A DNA stretch of 8,724 bases. Origin: CAZQYB01 sp964582985. GTDB lineage: Bacteria; Planctomycetota; Phycisphaerae; Sedimentisphaerales; Anaerobacaceae. The DNA lies in contig CAZOUM010000091.1 of assembly GCA_964582985.1 (NCBI GenBank), positions 1 through 8,724 of the forward strand, in the 5' to 3' direction. The first letter of the stretch is position 1. Each line of letters starts with the position of its first letter. The translations under genes and the position numbers were made by a program. Below the pieces are notes generated by a model. That model was not told the origin of the DNA. It was given only the letters and a program-made list of their open reading frames with translations, and searched no databases. Below, in pieces: positions 1 through 5,287 of this stretch.

Positions 1-76
1 CAAGTAAAATATTGCAGATAAGTGAAACAAAAATCGAATTATTTTTTTCTTTCGCTGGCATAATGTCGTCTCCAAA

Positions 77-96
77 ATGTCGTTTCATCACGACAT
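77..96 (-). terminator. Candidate hairpin terminator downstream of feoB
   Basis: An inverted repeat with 7-bp perfect arms (ATGTCGT / ACGACAT) and a 6-nt loop lies about 50 bases past the feoB stop. Read on the minus strand, the stem runs directly into a short TTTT run. The stem is only moderately GC-rich and the T run is short, so it is a weak intrinsic terminator at best. Nothing else recognisable lies in positions 1-144. Confidence 0.35.
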
Positions 97-142
97 CTGT
101 AGCTTTGTTTGCCAAATGGGGATGTTGTCTTACCGGCCTGTC

Positions 143-163
143 TCTCATCCCGGCAGGATGAGA
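143..163. repeat. Inverted repeat spanning the feoB stop codon
   Basis: Perfect 8-bp arms (TCTCATCC at 143-150 and GGATGAGA at 156-163) surround a 5-nt loop. The feoB stop codon lies inside the left arm. No T run follows it on the minus strand, so it is not a classical terminator. It could be an mRNA 3'-end stabilising hairpin or chance. Confidence 0.4.
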
Positions 164-1863
164 TTTAATAAACCACCCACTACAAGACTGGATATGACCA
201 TAATTGCTGTGGATTTGAGCATGTCCACGACTCCAAGTTCCTTGATGAGCGTTGTAAAGGTAGCAACACATGGGAAATACATTGCCAGGACGACCGAAGC
301 TATTACCAATTGTTTTATCGTCAAACCCAGCGGAACAAGCATTCCAACAGCTACATCTTTACGAAGGAAACCTACTATTAACGCACCTACTGCGTCCTGC
401 GGAAGTCCCAAAACACGGGTAACAACCGGTGCTGTAATTCTCCCTACGAACTGAATTATTCCGAATGTGTAGAGCAAATTCACAATAAGCACTCCGAGCA
501 GCACAAACGGAACCGCCTCTTTAAGAAACCACTTTATTCTTATCCATATCTTCTTTAACAGAGACCTAATATATGGAATTCTATAAGGCGGTATTTCTAA
601 AAAAATCTCAGGTGAGGTGCCTTTGACAGTTTTGTTGAATATAAGGCCAAGTATTATCCAGACAGCGAGCAATGTTCCGTAGATAATTGCAAGATATCTC
701 AACCCATGTTCTCCTACCAGACCCACTACCATTGCCTGCAAGGCCGCACAGGGCACTGCTATGGACAATATGGTTGCGGAAATAAATCTTTCTCTTCGGG
801 TCTCAAGAACTCTGGTTGCCAGTGCTCCCGGAACATTACATCCAAGACCGAGCAGCATAGGTACTATTGCGAAGCCATGTAAGCCCAGTTTGTGCATCAG
901 CGTGTCTACCATGACCGCCAGCCGAGGTATAAAGCCTAAATCTTCCAGAAACGACAGTACCACATAAAACGCGAACACATAGGGCAAAACCGCACCAATC
1001 GGAACAAAAAGTCCGGTAGTCAATAACCCAAAGGACTGCCCAAAATCTATTTCACCATCTATAAGCTGGCCTATGACAAGGTCGTGAAGAAATCCACCGG
1101 AGCCCATAAGAGCCGAAAGTTTCATTACCACAGGCAGCCAAAGCTTTTCAAAAAGGGGCTCGCTAACATGACCTATGAGTCCTTCGCCGATGAAGCGTAT
1201 TACCTTAAAGGCCAAAAACATCACTACGGCAGCCATAGGAATGCCGGTAAGCGGACTGACCGAGGCGTCTCCGAGCCTTTCCAGCCAGGTATGGTGACGG
1301 TGGGTTATTGTTTGCACTTTATCCACAATGCTGCCTATCTTCTGCCACCTCTCTTTATCTTCATAATCATACTCAGAAAGCTTTGCCTCTTTGATCCTTT
1401 CTACCAGATGATTAACCCCTTCGCCTGTTACGGCACAGATGGGAACACAGGGTACACCAAGAATTTGCTCCAGTTTCTTATCGTCAATCGATATACCCTT
1501 GTGCTTTGTCTCATCCCAAAAATTCAGTGCTACAACAACAGGCACCTTGTGTTTAAGCAGTTGGAGCGTCAGATTCAGGCTGCGTTCCAAATTCGTAGAC
1601 TCCACAACATTAATTACTACATCCGAGTCGTTCCGCTCATTGAGCATCTCAACTGCGATTTCCTCTGCTTTAGAGGTTGGTTCCAGCGTGTATGTTCCTG
1701 GCACGTCGATAAGTTCTACGCGCTGGTCACCAACTTTCATGCTGCCCTTTGTAAATTCAACCGTCGTGCCGGCATAATTGGAGGCAATGACATTTGCACC
1801 GGTAACGCGGTTGAAAACAACACTCTTGCCAACGTTAGGGTTCCCCATAAGAAGTATTTTCAT
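145..1863 (-). CDS. feoB: Ferrous iron transporter FeoB (GTPase-permease)
   Basis: Fe(II) uptake across the cytoplasmic membrane, gated by an N-terminal cytosolic G domain. Seen in the 572-residue protein: G1 P-loop GNPNVGKS at residues 7-14, G3 DVPG at 53-56, G4 NFWD at 114-117 (a variant of the usual N-x-x-D), and a G5-like CAVTGEG at 143-149. A helical linker follows (about 155-200), then a hydrophobic permease with two Gate motifs whose cysteines are both present: GCNVPG at 341-346 and YFPC at 529-532. It is shorter than E. coli FeoB (773 residues), with a compact C-terminus ending in hydrophobic sequence, but no core motif is missing. The ATG overlaps the feoA stop (ATGA), so the two are translationally coupled. 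FeoAB copies are often found in magnetosome clusters, which fits its neighbours here, though a housekeeping role is equally possible. Confidence 0.95.
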   Translation of the reverse strand: MKILLMGNPNVGKSVVFNRVTGANVIASNYAGTTVEFTKGSMKVGDQRVELIDVPGTYTLEPTSKAEEIAVEMLNERNDSDVVINVVESTNLERSLNLTLQLLKHKVPVVVALNFWDETKHKGISIDDKKLEQILGVPCVPICAVTGEGVNHLVERIKEAKLSEYDYEDKERWQKIGSIVDKVQTITHRHHTWLERLGDASVSPLTGIPMAAVVMFLAFKVIRFIGEGLIGHVSEPLFEKLWLPVVMKLSALMGSGGFLHDLVIGQLIDGEIDFGQSFGLLTTGLFVPIGAVLPYVFAFYVVLSFLEDLGFIPRLAVMVDTLMHKLGLHGFAIVPMLLGLGCNVPGALATRVLETRRERFISATILSIAVPCAALQAMVVGLVGEHGLRYLAIIYGTLLAVWIILGLIFNKTVKGTSPEIFLEIPPYRIPYIRSLLKKIWIRIKWFLKEAVPFVLLGVLIVNLLYTFGIIQFVGRITAPVVTRVLGLPQDAVGALIVGFLRKDVAVGMLVPLGLTIKQLVIASVVLAMYFPCVATFTTLIKELGVVDMLKSTAIMVISSLVVGGLLNLILPG

Positions 1864-2150
1864 TCCTGGCCTCCCCCATCGAGCTCCACCAGTACTTTAG
1901 AGGCCATTCCGAACCCCAAGGCAGCTTGGGTATTATCCTGTCGCAAGAGGACAGGGCCCCTCATCAACTGCGCACTTATCTTTGTAACTTCTTTGCCTAC
2001 CCTGATTCCCAAAGCATCAAGCTTGCGGGCCAGACCATAGCCGCCGTCTATTACTACAATTCTGCCCCTTTGGCCTGAGCGCATCTGAACCAGGGAAACC
2101 CTCTTAGCTGCAAAGCTTTCAGCACTCGCCTCGGCATTTATTTCGCTCAT
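1860..2150 (-). CDS. feoA: FeoA, SH3-like partner of FeoB
   Basis: A small cytosolic protein required for FeoB-dependent Fe(II) uptake. The 96-residue product has the FeoA fold pattern from about residue 18: a strand-rich start (RVSLVQMRSGQRGRIVVID), the conserved LDALGIRVGKEV turn, then GPVLLR and a terminal hydrophobic VLVEL strand. The N-terminal 15 residues are a family-unusual, Ser/Ala/Glu-rich extension. The start is supported by a strong ribosome site on the minus strand (GAAAGGAG at 2164-2157, 6 nt before ATG). The 4-nt overlap with feoB makes a two-gene unit. I see no convincing Fur box in the 80 bases upstream. Confidence 0.93.
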   Translation of the reverse strand: MSEINAEASAESFAAKRVSLVQMRSGQRGRIVVIDGGYGLARKLDALGIRVGKEVTKISAQLMRGPVLLRQDNTQAALGFGMASKVLVELDGGGQE

Positions 2151-2179
2151 CCTTGTCTCCTTTCAGCCGTTATAGCATT

Positions 2180-2191
2180 CTTTTACAAAAG
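2180..2191. promoter_or_regulatory. Short palindrome upstream of feoA (possible operator)
   Basis: CTTTT-AC-AAAAG forms a 5-bp-arm inverted repeat about 30 bases upstream of the feoA start, in AT-rich sequence where a promoter and operator would be expected. An 8-bp palindrome TAATATTA also lies at 2215-2222. Neither matches a complete 19-bp Fur box, so regulatory function is a guess. Confidence 0.2.
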
Positions 2192-2233
2192 TAGTTAAAT
2201 TGAACGTTTCGGCATAATATTAGAACTTAATTT

Positions 2234-2428
2234 GTGCTCTCAGGCCAAAAATTGCAGCATCTTTGGTACCTGCGGCCCCGCCTTAAGTGCGGCAAGATTA
2301 TTGAGATAACCAGCGGTAATATCGAGGAAATACAAAGACAGTTAGCAAAAAAGTATGGCTTCACTATTGCCAGAGACACGATGAAGATATTTGGTATTTG
2401 CAAGACCTGCAAACGCAAAGAAAAGTAA
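2234..2428 (+). pseudogene. C-terminal remnant of a Fur-family regulator
   Basis: From about position 2282 this plus-strand frame encodes LKCGKIIEITSGNIEEIQ, then KKYGFTI and MKIFGICKTC, up to a stop at 2426-2428. This is the dimerisation and structural-zinc half of Fur/PerR-type metalloregulators (full proteins are roughly 130-160 residues). The final C-x-x-C is intact. In the first zinc pair the expected C-x-x-C before GK reads RLKC, so the first cysteine is Arg (codon CGC, one transition from TGC). The winged-helix DNA-binding half is absent: upstream sequence is the feoA promoter and coding region on the other strand, and no Fur-like sequence is visible in any frame. The only upstream start is a GTG at 2234 with no ribosome site. 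It is most likely a truncated relic beside feoAB, whose homologues Fur commonly controls. A short expressed zinc-finger-like peptide is a less likely alternative. Confidence 0.72.
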
Positions 2429-2500
2429 GGCCCAGAACGCTGGCGGACTTCAATAGTTTTCCGTGAAGTTGCCTACGTCTATTAAAAGCATCCGTTGTTT

Positions 2501-2614
2501 TTATTGGTAAACTTTGTTCTCAAGTTTGTCGATTCGCCTTCTTTGCCCGCGGACTTTTGCTATAAGCACAATCACACTAATAATCAGAACCAATAAAATC
2601 AATCCACCCAACAT
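2501..2614 (-). CDS. Small single-span membrane protein, 37 aa (paralogue of next gene)
   Basis: An ATG at 2614-2612 preceded by a strong ribosome site (GAAAGGAG, about 8 nt upstream) opens a 37-codon frame ending with TAA at 2501-2503. The product is a hydrophobic helix (residues 3-19, nearly all Leu/Ile/Val) followed by a basic, potentially coiled tail, KVRGQRRRIDKLENK. Predicted topology is a short N-terminus, one membrane span and a cytosolic basic tail by the positive-inside rule. The tail shares the pattern KV-x2-Q-x2-RI-x-KLE with the 43-residue gene just upstream in the same direction. I do not recognise a named family. Its size and position in the operon resemble small magnetosome membrane proteins, but no sequence match to MamI or MamL is visible. 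Confidence 0.72.
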   Translation of the reverse strand: MLGGLILLVLIISVIVLIAKVRGQRRRIDKLENKVYQ

Positions 2615-2645
2615 TTAAGTAACTCCTTTCAATTGTAATATTTTC

Positions 2646-2777
2646 TTACGATTCTTTTTTCTTCTGCTTAGTGGCTTTCTCCAGCTTTTTGATACGCTCA
2701 CTCTGTTTGCCAACCTTTACTACGGTTACAATTTCTCCTACTACTAAACCCAATAGAACTAATGTGCTGAGAGTCAT
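2646..2777 (-). CDS. Small single-span membrane protein, 43 aa (paralogue of next gene)
   Basis: The ATG at 2777-2775 has a strong ribosome site (GAAAGGAGACA), identical over 11 bases to the one before feoA. The 43-residue product has a hydrophobic segment at residues 3-20 interrupted by one acidic residue (Glu15), then KVGKQSERIKKLEK and a Lys-rich end. The position-by-position match of the tail to the following 37-residue gene suggests a tandem duplication. It lies 17 bases after the LG-repeat gene stop and 31 bases before the next start, so it is almost surely in the same transcript. No named family recognised. Confidence 0.75.
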   Translation of the reverse strand: MTLSTLVLLGLVVGEIVTVVKVGKQSERIKKLEKATKQKKKES

Positions 2778-2794
2778 TTCGTGTCTCCTTTCGA

Positions 2795-3001
2795 TTAACT
2801 GGTTTTTGATTTCTTCTTCTCTGAAACGGCCAACTTCTTTATTCCCACAACAAGTAACACTGTCGCACCAATTGCCAGTGCTGCTACTCCAAGCGACCCA
2901 AGGATAGTACCTGTAGCTGCGTATGCATGGCCGTTTCCTAATCCAAGTCCCAATCCGCTGCCCAAAGACAGCCCCGAACCTGCTTTAAGATTCAATCCCA
3001 T
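2795..3001 (-). CDS. LG-repeat single-span membrane protein, magnetosome Mms6/MamG-like
   Basis: A 68-residue protein with three parts. Residues 1-24 are Gly/Leu/Ser-rich and include the alternating run GLGLGLG. Residues 30-53 form a hydrophobic, Gly/Ala-containing membrane span. Residues 54-68 are a basic tail, KKLAVSEKKKSKTS. A Leu-Gly repeat immediately before a membrane segment is the hallmark of magnetosome proteins Mms6, MamG and MamD, which are implicated in crystal growth or membrane tubulation. The difference is the tail: Mms6 carries an acidic, iron-binding C-terminus, whereas this tail is strongly basic. ATG 3001-2999 follows an AGAAAGGA ribosome site. Assignment as LG-repeat magnetosome protein is by pattern, not full-length homology; low-complexity composition makes false resemblance possible. 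Confidence 0.82.
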   Translation of the reverse strand: MGLNLKAGSGLSLGSGLGLGLGNGHAYAATGTILGSLGVAALAIGATVLLVVGIKKLAVSEKKKSKTS

Positions 3002-3024
3002 TGTCCATCCTTTCTAAATACAAT

Positions 3025-3744
3025 CTATTTTGCTTTTGATTTGGTTTTTGCTTTGGCTTTCGAGCTATCCGGCTTCTTGAAAAAAATCTTGTTCCAGATT
3101 TTCATGCCGGCATATGCGACGCCAATTCCGGCAGCTACGGGAACTACAACTGCGGTCCCCAGGGCAAGGGATGTGCCTGCAACAGCGTGAGCTGCCGCAA
3201 CACCCAACCCAGCAGCTACCCCCAGGCCTGCTGAACCTTTTATGGTGTCTTTGGCTGCCTGTGCGCCGGTTTTTTCACTCTTGCCGTACTTTATCATGTT
3301 CGATATGCCGTAGAAAACAGCCGATATGCCGCCTACCATTACCCCTGCCGCCAGAGGAGCAACTACGGCTGTTCCTGCAGCGGCTCTTTGCGCCAAGCCT
3401 GTACCTATTTTTGCTGAGCCTGAAGAGGTCGCCGCCACAGTACTTGAACTACCCCCTCCTGTTAAAGACATTGGTGAGTTAGCGGTGCGCATTAGGCTGT
3501 TGCTCAAAGCAGGCCCCCTTGAGAGCGGGGCTGACGAACTGACCTTCATCAGACTCTGACTTGAACCACCGCTTGTTAAAGATACGCGTGCAGAAGCGGT
3601 CTTCATCGGACTTTTGCTCAAATCGCCGCCTGCTAAAGACGCAGGTGACCGGCTGCCCTTTGCAACCGGACTTGAAGATACTGTTTTTACTGGTGATGAA
3701 CCTGCCTTAACAAAATCAGTCGGTTTTTTTGACCACTCTTTCAT
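3025..3744 (-). CDS. Gly/Ala-rich membrane protein with Ser-rich 19-residue repeats
   Basis: 239 residues in three zones. Residues 17-107 are Ser/Pro/Gly/Lys-rich, with four in-register 19-residue repeats at 32-107. Residues 121-149 and about 171-214 are Gly/Ala/Val-rich hydrophobic segments, the second long enough for one or two spans and containing GLGVAAGLGVAAA, a glycine-zipper style. Residues 215-239 are basic and end in an alternating Lys/Ala/Ser/Thr run (KAKAKTKSKAK). A ribosome site AAAGAAAGGGA precedes the ATG. No enzyme motif or signal peptidase site is visible, and I do not recognise a named family. Gly-rich hydrophobic segments and position between mamK and the LG-repeat gene suggest a magnetosome-membrane structural protein, comparable in style to MamD-type proteins, but this is inference. 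The long disordered basic and Ser-rich N-terminus would probably face the cytosol. Confidence 0.85.
   Translation of the reverse strand: MKEWSKKPTDFVKAGSSPVKTVSSSPVAKGSRSPASLAGGDLSKSPMKTASARVSLTSGGSSQSLMKVSSSAPLSRGPALSNSLMRTANSPMSLTGGGSSSTVAATSSGSAKIGTGLAQRAAAGTAVVAPLAAGVMVGGISAVFYGISNMIKYGKSEKTGAQAAKDTIKGSAGLGVAAGLGVAAAHAVAGTSLALGTAVVVPVAAGIGVAYAGMKIWNKIFFKKPDSSKAKAKTKSKAK
3424..3651 (-). repeat. Four tandem 57-bp (19-residue) coding repeats
   Basis: Residues 32-50, 51-69, 70-88 and 89-107 of the 239-residue protein align without gaps at a 19-residue period, approximately S-S-P-x-S-L-T-G-G-G-x-S-x-S-L-M-K-T-A. The third copy departs most in the middle and the last copy at its end. A degenerate earlier copy (SPVKTVSSSPVAKGS, residues 17-31) is out of period, separated by a 9-residue offset. 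DNA copies are diverged, so the array is old or under relaxed selection. Confidence 0.7.
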
Positions 3745-3764
3745 ATCGCATCCCTTTCTTTAAA

Positions 3765-4353
3765 TTAAGTTAGCACTTTCCAGAAATGTCTCGGCATTTG
3801 TCGAGCCATCTTTAACGCGCCGTTTGAGCCGGCAAATAAAGGCTCATCTACGCGAGTTACCCTGCCTCCTCCTAATTCTGTCATCGCTTCTTCAATAAGC
3901 TGAGGCAGACCTATCATTTGGCTGCTGCCGCCAGCCAATATTACCTTCGAACGAATAGCTTCCTGAAATTCCGGGTCGTAAGTGGCGATTAGTTCGGCAA
4001 TTGAGTCGACCATGCCCGGTACAATGCTTTTGCAGGCGGTTCTTAATTCATCGGTAATGTCAAAGTCTTTTGGCCGACCCTTTACCGGAAACTTCGTCGT
4101 TATCCGGTCCTTGGACCCATGCAGTCGGCACAAGTCAACTGTTTCAGCACCAATATCAATAACCAAAGCCTGGTCGAGAACTCCCAGCCCGCCGTACGTC
4201 TGGCGGGCCAGCCCGTAAGCTACGGCAAAAGGGTTCAGAGACTATCATAACTGCGTCAAGCACGCCGCGGGCTGCATCTATAAGAATACGTTTGCTGGCA
4301 ATACTGGCTCGGGCCGGTGCACCGATTACACCATAGACAGGCTGGCCAGGACA
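3765..4353 (-). pseudogene. mamK: Broken mamK, magnetosome actin-like filament protein
   Basis: MamK polymerises into cytosolic filaments that position the magnetosome chain; full proteins are about 340-360 residues. Read through with one correction, this stretch gives PGQPVYGVIGAPARAS, then RGVLDAVMIVSEPF / AVAYGLA, LVIDIGAETVDLCRLHG, FPVKGRPKDFDITDELRTAC, PEFQEAIRSKVILAGGSSQ, GGGRVTRVDEPLFAGSNGAL and a MPRHFWKVL ending, all typical of MamK. Four defects are visible. The N-terminal third with the phosphate-1 loop is absent. One extra A/T in the run at 4227-4230 shifts frame between SEPF and AVAYG. About 55-60 residues are missing in frame after LCRLHG (near 4106-4118). The phosphate-2 motif reads DIGAET instead of the usual DIGAGT. 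The intact piece from a TTG at 4166 would be only 133 residues with half an ATP site. The upper boundary is where recognisable homology ends and is uncertain by a few codons. Confidence 0.86.
4187..4208. repeat. GC-rich inverted repeat inside the mamK remnant
   Basis: Perfect 7-bp arms GCCCGCC (4187-4193) and GGCGGGC (4202-4208) with an 8-nt loop, much more GC-rich than its surroundings. It encodes the stretch RQTYGGLG, which looks like an insertion of about eight residues compared with the usual VAYGL-x4-LVIDIG spacing of MamK. It may be a small palindromic insertion or replication-slippage product. Confidence 0.4.
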
Positions 4354-4366
4354 AAACTTTGTAGAA

Positions 4367-4714
4367 CTAAATACCCAAAAATATATGCCGACAGGATTGT
4401 GGTAATTTCGAAGGGCCTGATTTGGCTTCAGTTCTTGCCGTCACCTTCTTAGCCACTTTCCTAATGTCGTTCCTTATTACCTCTTTTTTCTGCCCTGATG
4501 CCGTCTTTAGCCGGGTTACCAGCAAAAGAATTCCCGTTATTTCGCCCAGAGTGAGAACTTTACACATTTTTCCGATTTCTTCGGCTATAATTGTGTCAAC
4601 ATCTTCAATTTCGGCCAATTCTTTTGCACATTGAGACTGCGGGTCCAAAGCCTTTATCTCTTCATTGGCGGCTTCGGTCAGGAGGGAGCTTAGCTTTCGC
4701 CTGATTGTATCCAT
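4367..4714 (-). CDS. Unknown 115-residue protein, 3' end fused into the mamK remnant
   Basis: The first roughly 100 residues are charged and helix-forming, rich in Glu, Ala, Lys and Leu, with one mildly hydrophobic segment (VLTLGEITGILLLVTRL, about residues 53-69) and a Lys-rich region near 75-97. I do not recognise a family. The last 12-15 residues (ending in CRHIFLGI) read across sequence that abuts, in another frame, the start of mamK homology, so the original C-terminus has probably been lost with the 5' part of mamK. The ATG at 4714-4712 has no good ribosome site (GTTGTAGCG before ATG), unlike its neighbours, which weakens the start call. It lies 42 bases after the preceding gene, with an inverted repeat between them. 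It could be a real small cluster gene or part of the same degenerating segment. Confidence 0.6.
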   Translation of the reverse strand: MDTIRRKLSSLLTEAANEEIKALDPQSQCAKELAEIEDVDTIIAEEIGKMCKVLTLGEITGILLLVTRLKTASGQKKEVIRNDIRKVAKKVTARTEAKSGPSKLPQSCRHIFLGI

Positions 4715-4742
4715 CGCTACAACTGTTTATATGGAAATTAAG

Positions 4743-4767
4743 AACCAATTGACTGGTTAAATTGGTT
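4743..4767. repeat. Inverted repeat around the stop of the 164-residue gene
   Basis: Perfect 8-bp arms AACCAATT (4743-4750) and AATTGGTT (4760-4767) with a 9-nt loop that contains the TAA stop of the upstream gene (4757-4759). On the minus strand it is followed by CTTAATTT, not an uninterrupted T run. AT-rich stem; possible weak terminator or mRNA end structure. Confidence 0.4.
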
Positions 4768-5251
4768 TATTTGTGTTGAATTTACCGGTTAGAGTAGCGC
4801 TTTTATTTGCAACTGATGATTGAGTTCCATTTTCGACAACAACAGCATCGACAAATTTCGACCTGGCAGCGCCAATGATTTTTCCAAAGATGTTTACCAA
4901 CAAAACCTTTTCCTCTTCACTCAGGTTCTTGGCCGCTTCAATTGAATTCATAGCTTCCCATAACTGGGCTTCGCTGACCGGGCCGCGAGCACTCAAGGCG
5001 TTAATTTTTTCATAAAAGGGCCGCGCTACCTCATCTATTACTTCCAATCGCTCCGAAAGCCTACTCATAACGAACTCGGCTTGCTTGTATAGCGTGCGCG
5101 AGAGCTTCTCGAACATAGCATTTCGAATCTTCTCGGGTAAATTTGTTGATTCTTTGAGCTTTTTCTGGGCAGAAGAAAATACGTTATGGCTTTTGCCCGC
5201 AAGCTGGCCCATGTGATTGGCAACACTATTACAAATATCTACAAAACTCAC
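4757..5251 (-). CDS. Unknown helical soluble protein, 164 aa
   Basis: A GTG start (5251-5249) is chosen because an excellent GGGGGAGGAATC ribosome site precedes it by about 6 nt. The product is predicted mostly alpha-helical, with many charged residues, no signal peptide and no membrane segment. The segments KLSRTLYKQAEFVMSRLSERLEVIDEV (described by its ends, residues about 49-75) and the acidic EAAKNLSEEEKVLLV (about 109-123) look like amphipathic helices. The last 25 residues are Ser/Thr/Asn-rich and probably disordered. I recognise no family. It starts 36 bases after the PDZ-pyrophosphatase stop, so the two are likely co-transcribed. In this context a cytosolic magnetosome-associated or filament-associated role is possible but unproven. 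Confidence 0.8.
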   Translation of the reverse strand: MSFVDICNSVANHMGQLAGKSHNVFSSAQKKLKESTNLPEKIRNAMFEKLSRTLYKQAEFVMSRLSERLEVIDEVARPFYEKINALSARGPVSEAQLWEAMNSIEAAKNLSEEEKVLLVNIFGKIIGAARSKFVDAVVVENGTQSSVANKSATLTGKFNTNKPI

Positions 5252-5287
5252 TTTGATTCCTCCCCCGGTAAGAAGGGGTCTGCGACT

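Noticed and set aside
1084..2040. Long open frame (318 codons) on the plus strand opposite feoB and feoA
   Set aside because: It lies entirely antisense to two genes with clear family motifs, has low-complexity Cys/His/Phe-rich content, no recognisable domain and no ribosome site.
2169..2177. Extended -10-like element (TG-n-TATAAC on the minus strand) upstream of feoA
   Set aside because: A transcript starting from it would begin within the feoA ribosome site, and no -35 element is spaced properly.
2151..2233. Fur box controlling feoAB
   Set aside because: Only short palindromes (2180-2191, 2215-2222) are present; no 19-bp GATAATGATAATCATTATC-like match can be made.
2447..2469. Hairpin between the fur relic and the 37-residue gene as a shared terminator
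   Set aside because: Arms are only 6 bp (ACTTCA / TGAAGT) with an 11-nt loop and no T run on either strand.
3424..3651. CRISPR-like array
   Set aside because: The periodicity is a 57-bp coding repeat in frame with the protein, with diverged DNA and no unique spacers.
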